Of a DNA stretch of 64,000 nucleotides, positions 1 to 8,460 are shown one piece after another. The stretch comes from Pandoraea sputorum. Its GTDB lineage: Bacteria; Pseudomonadota; Gammaproteobacteria; Burkholderiales; Burkholderiaceae. The position numbers were made by a program, and so were the translations under genes. The stretch covers positions 2,976,001 to 3,040,000 of the forward strand of contig NZ_CP010431.2 in NCBI RefSeq assembly GCF_000814845.2, read 5' to 3'. Under the pieces are notes generated by a model. That model ran no database searches and was not told the DNA's origin. It saw nothing but the letters and a program-made list of their open reading frames with translations. Position 1 is the first letter of the stretch. Every line of letters starts with the position of its first letter.

Positions 1-1101
1 ACGCGTGCCCAAACGCAACTCCCCTCGGACAAACGCGTTCCGCCGCTCACGAACTGCGGGCAACTCATCAGGCGATTCAGGAAATCGAAGTTCTCCTGCC
101 CGCGTGATCCTGCACGCATGAGTGACGCCGCGCCGGACAGCGTGTTGAGCGCGCGTCGGTAGCTCGCCGCGTCTCCCACACTCGCAAAGGGCTGGAACAG
201 CGGACCGGCGTCGACAAGCCCCTGATCCCAAAGCCATTGCAAGTGATTGGCAAACGACGACTGATTACCATTGAGCGCAACGCCTTGCGGTTTGAAGTTG
301 GCGTCGACGGAGATCAAGGGGTCCTGCGTGCCGCCGTAGTGGTCCTTCATCTGATAGCTGAAGACGAGCGCCGTGCTTTTCGCTGTTGCAGACTCGCCCG
401 TTGGCGCACGGTCGAAGTGACCAATTCCGAGCCAGATGTTCTTGACCGGATTGTGCAGCACCGGCACGACGCTGCCACCGAACGTCAACGCACCGGTAGT
501 CACCAGAAAATCGCTGTTGTGACGCGTGAAATCGAGGTCGGGCGCGTACACACCGGTGCCCGTTTGCGAAAACGCGCCGTCGACGGTCGATGCCTGAAAC
601 ACGCCCGGACCGCCCGGATTGAGCGTGCCGTAGTTCTGCAACAACCCCGTCGTGACGCGGCTGGCCGTGTGCAGTGCACCGCTTTGCTGGTTGACGAACG
701 TGCTGTCGGAAGTAAGCTGTACGTTCCCCTGGACCCGCCCGGTATTGCTCACACTTGCACGGCTCGCCGATTCGATGGCCGTGGCTGCCGTAAGTGTGCC
801 CGCGTTATCGACGCTCACGCCGTCGGTCGTGATCGCCAGCACACCGATCCCGGACGTCGCGTTGGCGGCTACAGTCGCCCCGCTGCCGATGGTCACGCTG
901 ATCGGCTTGCCTTGCGTGGTCTCGCTCGCATTACCTCCGGTGCGGCCCGTACTGATTGCAGCGATTGCGGGGGAGCCCGCACCCATCGCCACGACCGTCG
1001 CGCCCGGCGCAATCGCGACGCTCACTGTGCCACCACTGTTCCCGCTCGCATTGCCCGAGTTCTTGAGCAGGATGCCACCGTCGCTGAACACCGCCCCGCC
1101 C
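1..1101 (-). CDS. Autotransporter fragment 4: end of passenger and approach to the beta-domain, partial
   Basis: The frame is open from the third frameshift to the window edge, about 365 codons. It reads through a less glycine-rich region with the GTLNPGGPGV motif and with FSQTGTGVYAPDLDF, both common where an autotransporter passenger ends. It then passes to NFDFLNRLMSCPQF and SEGSCVWAR, which in known autotransporters sits at the entry to the C-terminal barrel. No start codon belongs to this piece, since it is a continuation of the upstream fragments. The gene continues left of position 1. Confidence 0.55.
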
Positions 1102-2083
1102 CAAGACTCATGGCGAGGATGGCCGGAGCATTGGCACCGTATGTGGCGACGCCACCCGCAACGTTGACGGTCACTGTGCTTCCCGTGCCCACCGCCCCCG
1201 CGATGTCGGCCAGATGGACAACGCTCGTCCCATAAGTGACGGACGCCGCATCGCCAGCAATGCCACCGCCGCCACCGACACTTTGTGCGAGGACGCCGAC
1301 CGCGCCGTCGCCGGTCGTCTTCACCTTGCCTGCGACCGATACGTCGACGGTGCCGCCATCGTTCACGCCAGCGGTCGTGAGCGTGTTGTTGAGCGACGCA
1401 AGCGTCACGCGACCGGGCGCCGTCGAAAGGCCAGCGATGCCACCGCCGCCCCCCACGCTTTGCGCGACGATACCGAACGCGTTGCGCCCCTGCGTCTGAA
1501 TCGCGGAGCCTGCGTCCGCCATCACACTGACCTGTGCCCCCGCGCCGCCGGTTTGCCCCTGCGCGCCTAACAGCAAACTGGTGATCGGCAACGACGACGG
1601 CTGCCCGTCGCTCACCGATGCGGCATAACCGCCGCCCCCGCCAATGCTTTGTGCGAGCACACCGAACGAAAGCGCACCAGCCGTCGCTATCGTTGTCGGA
1701 GCGCCGAGGGAGACGGTCACATTGCCAGCCATGCCCAAAAGGCTGTTGGCCCCCGATTGAGACGCGCCGAGTTGCATCACCGGTCCCGCAAGCAACGCCA
1801 TCGCGCCGCCGCTTGCGACCCACCCGGCGGCGCCCCCGCCGCCCGACACCGATTGCGCGAAGATGCCATGAGAGAGCGCCCCCGTGGTCTCGATGGTCGC
1901 GGTATTTGTCACCGTCGCCGTACCGCTGCGAACGAGCGCGGGTGCGGCCATGCCGGTCACCGACGCACCCAGCGACAATGCCGGTGACGTCGCCCCCTGT
2001 CCTTGCGCGAGATACGTGCTCGCGTTCCCGGCCAGATTGGCGACGGCAACGCCACCACCGCCCGCAATGTTCTGAGCGAGCAC
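1022..2083 (-). CDS. Autotransporter fragment 3: distal passenger
   Basis: This is the third open stretch, beginning VLAQNIAGGGG. It holds GIFAQSVSGGGG, GVLAQSIGGGGG, GIVAQSVGGGGG and GVLAQSVGGGGG repeats. The frame is lost at about 1099 (ILAMSLGAG followed by unrelated Arg/Cys-rich residues). One extra base in the C4 run at 1099-1102 restores LGGGAVFSDGGILLKNSG and the open frame of the terminal fragment. Confidence 0.5.
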   Translation of the reverse strand: MLAQNIAGGGGVAVANLAGNASTYLAQGQGATSPALSLGASVTGMAAPALVRSGTATVTNTATIETTGALSHGIFAQSVSGGGGAAGWVASGGAMALLAGPVMQLGASQSGANSLLGMAGNVTVSLGAPTTIATAGALSFGVLAQSIGGGGGYAASVSDGQPSSLPITSLLLGAQGQTGGAGAQVSVMADAGSAIQTQGRNAFGIVAQSVGGGGGIAGLSTAPGRVTLASLNNTLTTAGVNDGGTVDVSVAGKVKTTGDGAVGVLAQSVGGGGGIAGDAASVTYGTSVVHLADIAGAVGTGSTVTVNVAGGVATYGANAPAILAMSLGAGRCSATVASCSRTRAMRAGTVVAQ

Positions 2084-3189
2084 GCCGCTCGAATCGTCCC
2101 CGTGGGTGCTGATGGCCCCCCGCTTTTCACGACCACCGGAAACGACGTGCCGCTCACGCTGCTAATCGTCGAGTCATAAGCTGCGCCGAGCGAGAGCGCC
2201 AACGCGGGTTGCGTGGCCCCGGCCGTCGCGCCGAATGTGCTCGGTCCGAACGTATAGGCACTTGCGCCAGCGAGCCCCCCTCCACCAGCAATCCCATGCG
2301 CAAGGATGCCCGGTGAGTTGTCACCGAGCGTTTGAATCTGGCTCGACGCACTGCTTGCATCTACGGTGACCAACCCCGCATAGCCTGCGCCACCGCCTTT
2401 CGCACCAACGCTCACGTTCACGTTGTGTTGGGCGCTCGCCAGATTGGAGCCGAGAAGATCGACGATGCGGGTGATGTCGCTCAGAATGCCGGGGGCGTCC
2501 TTCGCGGCCCAGTTGGACAGGAAGACATCAAGATTCTGCGCAGTCGAAACGCCAGCACCGCCCCCGCCACCGATGCTTTGGGCAACGATGCCGGGGGAGG
2601 CGAAACCCTTCGTGACGATGGTGCCCGTTTGGGTTACACCGACCGGCCCGCCGTTGCCGCCGCTGCCGCCCGATCCGCCCACAGCAACATTGGTACCAGT
2701 GTTCGGTGACACCTGAAAATACTGTCCGATCTTCCCCGTCACCACACCGAGCAAGCTGTCGATGCTCGACATGAGGCTCGACGCGCTTGTCGACGTGGCC
2801 GTCCCGCCACTACCGCCCCCGCCGCCGACGCTTTGCGCGACGATGGCCGCTGCGCCGTCTCCCGTGGTCGTGACTTGCCCGTTGTTGAACACGCTGGCGC
2901 CAACGCCGTCACCGCCGCTGCCGCCCGAGCCGCCAACGCGCACGTCGACACCGACCTTGAGCGAGCCGAATTTCACGTTCAACGACTGACCGGACGTCTC
3001 CAGCCACTGCATGATCGTCTGCAACGTGCCTAGTGCGGATGTCGGCGAACCCAGCGTTGCCGAGAACGACTGGGCGGTCTCCTGCTGCACGCTGCCGCCA
3101 TTGCCGCCGCCACCGCCGACACTCTGCGCCAGAATGCCGATGGCGTGATCGCCGGATGTCTCGACGATGCCCGTGACGCTATTCGTCAC
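1957..3189 (-). CDS. Autotransporter fragment 2: central passenger
   Basis: This is the second open stretch of the same gene. The listed start is only the first GTG after the frameshift, not a likely real start. It contains GILAQSVGGGGG, AIVAQSVGGGGG, GIVAQSIGGGGG and GILAHGIAGGGG repeats separated by serine- and valine-rich segments, as expected for a beta-helical passenger. From about 2121 down to 1957 the translation is out of frame (Arg-rich, no repeats), because the C run at 2116-2121 appears one base short. Confidence 0.5.
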   Translation of the reverse strand: MTNSVTGIVETSGDHAIGILAQSVGGGGGNGGSVQQETAQSFSATLGSPTSALGTLQTIMQWLETSGQSLNVKFGSLKVGVDVRVGGSGGSGGDGVGASVFNNGQVTTTGDGAAAIVAQSVGGGGGSGGTATSTSASSLMSSIDSLLGVVTGKIGQYFQVSPNTGTNVAVGGSGGSGGNGGPVGVTQTGTIVTKGFASPGIVAQSIGGGGGAGVSTAQNLDVFLSNWAAKDAPGILSDITRIVDLLGSNLASAQHNVNVSVGAKGGGAGYAGLVTVDASSASSQIQTLGDNSPGILAHGIAGGGGLAGASAYTFGPSTFGATAGATQPALALSLGAAYDSTISSVSGTSFPVVVKSGGPSAPTGTIRAACSLRTLRAVVALPSPIWPGTRARISRKDRGRRHRHCRWVRR

Positions 3190-5573
3190 AGTGGCGACGC
3201 CGCCTGCGCCTCCGCTCCCCCCGCACCGCCGATAGACACGCCGACGCTCACGTCCAACCGGCTCCCCGGTGCGGACACCGTCTTCGCGCGTAACGGGGCG
3301 GCGGCGTTGCCGCCTGCGCCACCGCCGCCGCCAATACTCTGGGCCAGAATGCCGAGACTTCGGTCACCCTGCGTCACGATATTCCCGTCGTTTTCGACCT
3401 GCGCAAATCCGCCGTTTCCACCGCCTCCGCCACGTCCCCCGAGGCTGACGTGCGGACTGATCGTGCCCGTCGGGAGATCGGGCCCAAGATCGGGAGCGAT
3501 GGTGATGCTCGAAGCGCTGGCAAGGCCACCGTAACCGCCACCGCCGCCGATGCTCTGCGCGACCACGGCATCGCTGCTCACGCCTTGTGTGGTGATGCTC
3601 GCGTCGTCGTCCACGCTCACGCGGGCCGTGCCGCCCGTGCCGCCCTGTCCCCCGCTACCACCGTGACTGACGGCAACACCAAGTCCGATACCGACCGTGA
3701 TCGCGGACGACGATCCACCCACCCCACCGCCGCCGCCGATACTCTGCACGACCGCGCCAGCCGCCCCCGCCCCCGCTGTGGAAATCGCGCCCGCCTGATC
3801 GAGCGTAGCGGTGCCACCATCGCCGCCCGCCCCACCGCGACCGCCAGTGGCAATGCCTACGATAATGCCCGTGGTATCCGCGTCGCCGCCGTGCCCACCA
3901 CCGCCACCGATACTCTGCACCACGGCGGCAGGGCTCTGGTCGCCCGTCGTGAAAATCGCGCCGTTGTTCTGGACGTAGACATTGCCGCCTTGTCCGCCGT
4001 TGCCGCCCGCGCCGCCGCCAATGTTCATCAAACCCTGACTGATTTCGGCATTCCCAGCACCACCGCCGACGGCGTGCGTGAGGATGCCGATCGCATCGCG
4101 TCCGTTCGTGAGAATGTTGCCGTTATTGACGATGTTGACCGCGAGCGCCCCGGTATTGCCGCCAGCACCACCATCGCCGCCGTGCCCCGACCACGGCCCG
4201 GACGCTCCGCCGTTACCACCGCTGCCGCCAACGACCACCACGCGAATGCCGGTCGAGCCGAGCCCCTGCGTTGCGATGCTGCCGGAGTTCGTCACGGAAG
4301 CGCCGCCCGGTGTGCCACCGTCGCCGCCGGGGAATCCGCTCCCCGAATTGCCATCGCCACCATCACCGCCATCGCCGCCAAGGCTGTAGACGGCGATACC
4401 CGGCGCGTTGACACCGTCGGTGGAAATTGCCGCCCCGCTTTGTACGGAGACGTGCCCGGCATTGCCTCCATTCCCGCCTTTCACATCGATGCCCGCTCCT
4501 TTCGGGCTGCTGCCTCCGACGGCCCGGGCCAGAATTCCAGCCTCGCCGTTGCCGTGCGCGGTGATCGTGCCGTCGGCAATCGTCACATTGACATTGCCTG
4601 CATTGCCGCCCCATCCGGAATCGACATAACCGGCAATGTCGTCGTCGACACCAAGGCCACCCTGACCGCCAAGCGATTCCGCGCGAATCGCAGCGCCCCC
4701 CGTACCACTCACCGTGATCACGGCGCCGCCTTTGACCGTGATGTTTGCGTCTCCGGCATTGCCTCCGTACCCTGCGTTCAGGCCGGGAGTCAGGCCGCCC
4801 GAGGAAGGAATCGCGCTGTCCTTTCCGTTACCGCCGACGGATTGGGCCGAAAGTCCGTAGCCGATAGCGTTGACCGAGCCGCCGATCAGCGTGAGGGCGG
4901 CCAGATGACCGTCACCGCCAATGCCATGACCATCGCTGCGATTGCCCCAGAGGCCGCCATCGCCGCCAGCAGAGAGCACACTGACGCCGATGCCGGTGCT
5001 CATCACCGTGCTTTGTGCGAGTGTGAAGTCGATGATGCGGCCGATGCCACCATTGCCACCCCAGTGGTCACGGCCGTCGTCGTCGTCGTGGGGGTTGCCG
5101 TTTCCGCCATTACCGCCACTGACATCGACCAGCACGCCCGTGGCGCCGCCCGTCGTCTGAATGTTCAGTCCCGTCACGGACTGCGTGACGTCCTGACGGC
5201 CGTTTTCGCCGTTGTATCCGTTGCTGGACGTACAGCAGCCCCCGGTCGCGCCGCGATAGTTGAGTACGTAGGGGCCAGACGACTGTGCTGAGGCGTGACC
5301 GGCGAGGACGACGCTGGCCACCCCGCAGAGGGCCTTGAGCCGCAGTGGTGCCGTCAACGCGGCGGATTTGTCTCGCACGCTTCCCCCGAAATACCAGGCT
5401 GTGTTGCCGCTACGACAAGCGGTGTACCCGGCATGCAAATATGGCGCGCTTTCGCGGAGCTTCGCCGGGTACGCTGAGTTTCGCAGCAACATACCACCCG
5501 TTCGGCACGGCATTCCATCCCCAGAAATGAGTAATACGAAGAATTGACGGTCGATGTCGGTCGGGTGCCCCAT
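3186..5573 (-). CDS. Autotransporter fragment 1: signal peptide and first passenger repeats
   Basis: This is the N-terminal open stretch of the broken autotransporter, up to 795 residues. It carries the signal sequence, an unusual CC pair shortly after the predicted cleavage site (GGCCTSSNGYNG), and about ten repeats that become more regular toward the end (AVVQSIGGGGG, AVVAQSIGGGGG, GILAQSIGGGGG). The last residues, EAQAASPL, are read out of frame after a run of six C at 3217-3222. With seven, the frame would continue as GGAGGVATVTNSVTG, which is the start of fragment 2. Confidence 0.6.
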   Translation of the reverse strand: MGHPTDIDRQFFVLLISGDGMPCRTGGMLLRNSAYPAKLRESAPYLHAGYTACRSGNTAWYFGGSVRDKSAALTAPLRLKALCGVASVVLAGHASAQSSGPYVLNYRGATGGCCTSSNGYNGENGRQDVTQSVTGLNIQTTGGATGVLVDVSGGNGGNGNPHDDDDGRDHWGGNGGIGRIIDFTLAQSTVMSTGIGVSVLSAGGDGGLWGNRSDGHGIGGDGHLAALTLIGGSVNAIGYGLSAQSVGGNGKDSAIPSSGGLTPGLNAGYGGNAGDANITVKGGAVITVSGTGGAAIRAESLGGQGGLGVDDDIAGYVDSGWGGNAGNVNVTIADGTITAHGNGEAGILARAVGGSSPKGAGIDVKGGNGGNAGHVSVQSGAAISTDGVNAPGIAVYSLGGDGGDGGDGNSGSGFPGGDGGTPGGASVTNSGSIATQGLGSTGIRVVVVGGSGGNGGASGPWSGHGGDGGAGGNTGALAVNIVNNGNILTNGRDAIGILTHAVGGGAGNAEISQGLMNIGGGAGGNGGQGGNVYVQNNGAIFTTGDQSPAAVVQSIGGGGGHGGDADTTGIIVGIATGGRGGAGGDGGTATLDQAGAISTAGAGAAGAVVQSIGGGGGVGGSSSAITVGIGLGVAVSHGGSGGQGGTGGTARVSVDDDASITTQGVSSDAVVAQSIGGGGGYGGLASASSITIAPDLGPDLPTGTISPHVSLGGRGGGGGNGGFAQVENDGNIVTQGDRSLGILAQSIGGGGGAGGNAAAPLRAKTVSAPGSRLDVSVGVSIGGAGGAEAQAASPL

Positions 5574-5675
5574 CGACCTCCCCTGTTTCGGGGATGGCAG
5601 ACGCGTTCGCAGGCGTGCTATTTTGCGATACCGATGCTACGCCCCCCGTCTCTCCCTTCTTCCCCTTCGTCAGCC

Positions 5676-6410
5676 ATGTCTGCCAGCACGCTTGCGAATA
5701 TCGAACCGGTATTGCCCGGTCCGTTGTTGCTCGTAGAAGACGATCCGAGCATGCAAATTCGCATGCGCGCCATTCTCCATTCCCTTGGCTATACCGATGA
5801 CGCGGTGCAAGTCGCCGGGAGCCTTGCGCAGGCGCGGGCGGTGCTCGCCGACGAACCGTTCGCACTCATATTGATCGACGTCGGCTTGCCCGACGGCAGC
5901 GGCATCGACCTGATCGGCGAGTTGCATGCGCGCGACCCCGCCCTGCCGATTCTGGTAATCTCCGCGTGGAGTACGGAACAGATCATCGTTGGGGCCCTGC
6001 AACGCGGTGCCACGGGATATCTGCTCAAGGAGCGCGAGGACACAGAGATCGCGCTATCGATTCGCAGTGCGCTGCGCGGGGGCGCACCGATCGATCCGTT
6101 CGTGGCACGGCACATTCTGGGGCTGGTTGCACTCGCGCCCGGCGTGTCAGGCACACCGGTGCCGCCTTCCGGTACCGGCAGCGGCCTGGCGGCGGCGCGA
6201 ATGTCCGATGTTCCGTCGGCGCTAAGCCCGCGCGAAGTCGAGATTCTCGGACTCGTGGCCAAAGGCATGACGAACCGCGAGATTGCAGCATTGCTCTCCA
6301 TCTCCAGCCTCACGGTCGCATGTCACATCAAGAACATCTACAAGAAGTTGGCGGTCAATTCGCGCACACAGGCCGTGTTCGAAGCCCGCGTCTCCGGCTT
6401 GTTGCCCTGA
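5676..6410 (+). CDS. NarL/FixJ-type two-component response regulator
   Basis: This is a 244-residue DNA-binding response regulator. The receiver domain (LLLVEDDPSMQIRMR onward) has acidic residues ED near the N-terminus and a predicted phospho-acceptor Asp at about residue 68 in LIDVGLPDGSG. The C-terminal LuxR-type helix-turn-helix reads LSPREVEILGLVAKGMTNRE, with the recognition part TVACHIKNIYKKL. Ala-Cys replaces the usual Lys-Thr/Arg before His. ATG 5676 gives a normal receiver start; an in-frame ATG at 5634 would add 14 residues. The sensor kinase gene overlaps or abuts the 3' end, and the giant autotransporter is divergent, so it is a natural candidate target. That link is inference. 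Confidence 0.9.
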   Translation: MSASTLANIEPVLPGPLLLVEDDPSMQIRMRAILHSLGYTDDAVQVAGSLAQARAVLADEPFALILIDVGLPDGSGIDLIGELHARDPALPILVISAWSTEQIIVGALQRGATGYLLKEREDTEIALSIRSALRGGAPIDPFVARHILGLVALAPGVSGTPVPPSGTGSGLAAARMSDVPSALSPREVEILGLVAKGMTNREIAALLSISSLTVACHIKNIYKKLAVNSRTQAVFEARVSGLLP

Positions 6411-8293
6411 CACTGATCAAGCTGATCACACTGATCGCCCTGCTCTGGCTGTTTGCCGCCACTGCGCACGCGCAACGCTCCATCGCCCCACGCCCGGTTT
6501 CCGACGCCTCGTTGCCGTTCGAGCACATTGAAGCCGTGCGCGGCGACTGGCAAGCGACGCAGCCACCGAATGCCGGTTGGATTCCTGTAACGCTGCCGGA
6601 CGTATGGACATCGCACTGGCCGCGTTTCGATGGCGTGGTCTGGTACCGGCTGACATGGCAGGAGCCGTCGCCCGTCAAGGCACGGGGCCTGATGCTGGAA
6701 TACCTGAATATGGCCGGCATGGTCTATCTGAACGGCAGCCTGATCTCACGTGACGATTCGCTGGTCGAGCCGCTGAGTCGTGCCTGGAACACACCACGCC
6801 ATTGGGTCGTCGACGCGCCGACGCTTCGTGCCGGATCCAACGTGCTGCTGGTGCGTGTCTCTGGCCTTGCGGCGTATAGTCCGGGACTCGGTCCGGTGCT
6901 GCGGGGATCGCCTGACGAAATCCGTTCGGCGTACGACAAGGCACGATGGCTGCGCCACGATCTGCAGCTTTTCAGTCTGGCGATCACCGTCACGCTCGGC
7001 GTGGTAGTGCTTACGCTTTGGCTATACCGTCGGCAGGAGACGTCGTATGGGTGGTTCAGCCTCATGTCCTTCGCATGGTGGCTCTACGCCGTCAATCAGA
7101 TCGTCACGCGACCTTGGCCCTTTGCGACCAACGATGGCTGGCAGTTGTTCGTGTCCATCGCGTTTCTCTTTTACTGCGCGTGCTTCACCATGTTCGTGCT
7201 GCGCTTCTGCGGCAGACGCATGCCTCGGATCGAGGCCGCGATGTGGATCACGTTCGGAGTGGGCGCAGCAACGCTGATCGTTGCACCGCGAACCTATACG
7301 GAAACGCTGCGCGCGATCTGGGCCGTCGTGCCCGGCATGACGTGGCTGGCAACCTGCGTGCTGCTGTTCGTCCTGACGTGGCGCGAACGGCAGACGGAAC
7401 AACGAATCGTCTCGCTTTGTGCGCTCGTGTTCGTCGCCGCCGGGTTGCATGACTTTCTCGTGTTCTTCGGCATTCTGGACTCCAACGTCTACTACACCGC
7501 ACAAACCTCACAGATTCTGATGATCGGCATGGCCGTTGTGCTGGCACGACGATTTGCCAACAACGCCCGACGCATCTCACAGTTCAATGACGAACTCAAG
7601 CAGGCGATCGACGACGCCCGAGGCGAACTGTCGTCCACCCTGAATCGTCAGCATGAACTGCAAGTCGCCAACGTCAGGCTTGCCGAGCGGCTCAATCTCG
7701 CGCACGACCTGCATGACGGGTTGGGCGGTACGCTGGTGTCGGGCATTGCCGCTATCGAACATGCGCCACACACGCTGCCACCGGAGCGCTTTCTTGCGCT
7801 GCTGAAGGAATTACGGGACGAGTTGCGCTTCGTCGTCGACAGCGCAACGGTGCATCAGGCGGGAGAGCAGGCACTGGCCGAGCAGATTGCTTCCTTGCGC
7901 CATCGAATGACTGCGCGTTTCGAGATTCAGATGATCGAGTGCGAATGGCGCGTGGAAGGCATCGAGCGATGCGAAATGGGCGCCGCCCGATCTCTGGAAG
8001 TGCAACGCATTTTGCAAGAAGCGCTGACCAATGTCCTCAAGCACAGCAAGGCCAGCTGCGTGCGCGTGGATCTGCATGACGTCGACGGCGAATTTACGCT
8101 GCGAGTGGAAGACAACGGCGTTGGCTTCGACACTGGTCGGTTTGACGACGCTGGGGAAACCGTCCCTCGCGCGTCACACGAAGGTACCGGCTTGCACAGC
8201 ATGAAACGGCGCGCGCAAAAACTGGGCGGCACGATGACGATTACGCGGGAAGGAGGTTGCACAGTCTTGTGCGTCAGGATGGGAACCGCTTAG
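6320..8293 (+). CDS. Membrane sensor histidine kinase, HisKA_3 (NarX/DegS-like) class
   Basis: This is the probable partner of the upstream regulator. After a signal-like hydrophobic segment (LLWLFAATAHA) comes a periplasmic beta-sandwich resembling 7TMR-DISM sensor domains (WIPVTLPDVWTSHWPRFDGV, VWYRLTW). Several membrane segments follow, then a dimerisation helix with the phospho-acceptor His in LAHDLHDGLGGTLVSG (about residue 465), and an ATPase domain with EALTNVLKHSKA and VEDNGVGFD. The start is uncertain. The only ATG close by is 6320, overlapping the regulator gene by 91 bp. The signal peptide itself begins nearer 6407-6413, where only CTG codons exist in frame. Translational coupling to the regulator gene is likely. 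Confidence 0.85.
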   Translation: MSHQEHLQEVGGQFAHTGRVRSPRLRLVALTLIKLITLIALLWLFAATAHAQRSIAPRPVSDASLPFEHIEAVRGDWQATQPPNAGWIPVTLPDVWTSHWPRFDGVVWYRLTWQEPSPVKARGLMLEYLNMAGMVYLNGSLISRDDSLVEPLSRAWNTPRHWVVDAPTLRAGSNVLLVRVSGLAAYSPGLGPVLRGSPDEIRSAYDKARWLRHDLQLFSLAITVTLGVVVLTLWLYRRQETSYGWFSLMSFAWWLYAVNQIVTRPWPFATNDGWQLFVSIAFLFYCACFTMFVLRFCGRRMPRIEAAMWITFGVGAATLIVAPRTYTETLRAIWAVVPGMTWLATCVLLFVLTWRERQTEQRIVSLCALVFVAAGLHDFLVFFGILDSNVYYTAQTSQILMIGMAVVLARRFANNARRISQFNDELKQAIDDARGELSSTLNRQHELQVANVRLAERLNLAHDLHDGLGGTLVSGIAAIEHAPHTLPPERFLALLKELRDELRFVVDSATVHQAGEQALAEQIASLRHRMTARFEIQMIECEWRVEGIERCEMGAARSLEVQRILQEALTNVLKHSKASCVRVDLHDVDGEFTLRVEDNGVGFDTGRFDDAGETVPRASHEGTGLHSMKRRAQKLGGTMTITREGGCTVLCVRMGTA

Positions 8294-8342
8294 GTGATCT
8301 GAGTTTCGTCTCGACCACCGACTAAGGGCGCAAGATTCTTGG

Positions 8343-8369
8343 TGGCGGCTCAGATTGCCTGAGCCGCCA
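8343..8369. terminator. Strong hairpin between convergent kinase and guaA genes
   Basis: TGGCGGCTCAG and CTGAGCCGCCA form a perfect 11-bp stem around the loop ATTGC, about 50 bp after the kinase stop and about 90 bp after the guaA stop. There is no clear U tract on either side, so it is a possible bidirectional terminator or mRNA-end stabiliser rather than a classical one. Confidence 0.5.
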
Positions 8370-8460
8370 AACCTCGCTAAACCTTTAGCTAAACTTCTAT
8401 TTCACTATCGTCTCGTGCGGATTTCGATATATCCCGAAACGGTGTGAAGCGACGCCGGGA

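Larger units (their letters stand above)
1..5573 (-). pseudogene. Giant glycine-rich autotransporter adhesin, frameshifted three times and cut by the window edge
   Basis: This is a surface-exposed type V secreted protein. A signal sequence (hydrophobic stretch ending in AGHASA, then QSSG) precedes a passenger of about 20 repeats, each closing with a motif such as GILAQSIGGGGG. After these, at roughly 1-330, the frame reads into a region ending LMSCPQFVSGGTRLSEG and SCVWAR, typical of the junction before an outer-membrane beta-barrel; the barrel itself lies beyond the left edge. The frame is interrupted at C runs near 1099-1102, 2116-2121 and 3217-3222. Adding one base at each restores a single frame of more than 1800 codons, which I checked by translating both sides. 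The start is uncertain: ATG 5573, ATG 5492 or GTG 5378; GTG 5378 gives the most normal signal peptide and has a GGGGGA a few bases upstream. The gene may be a real pseudogene, phase variable, or misassembled. Confidence 0.85.

Noticed and set aside
3450..5291. A 613-codon open frame on plus, antisense to the autotransporter
   Set aside because: It is produced by the Gly-rich (GGN) codons of the opposite strand; composition is biased and no start signal or family resemblance is seen.
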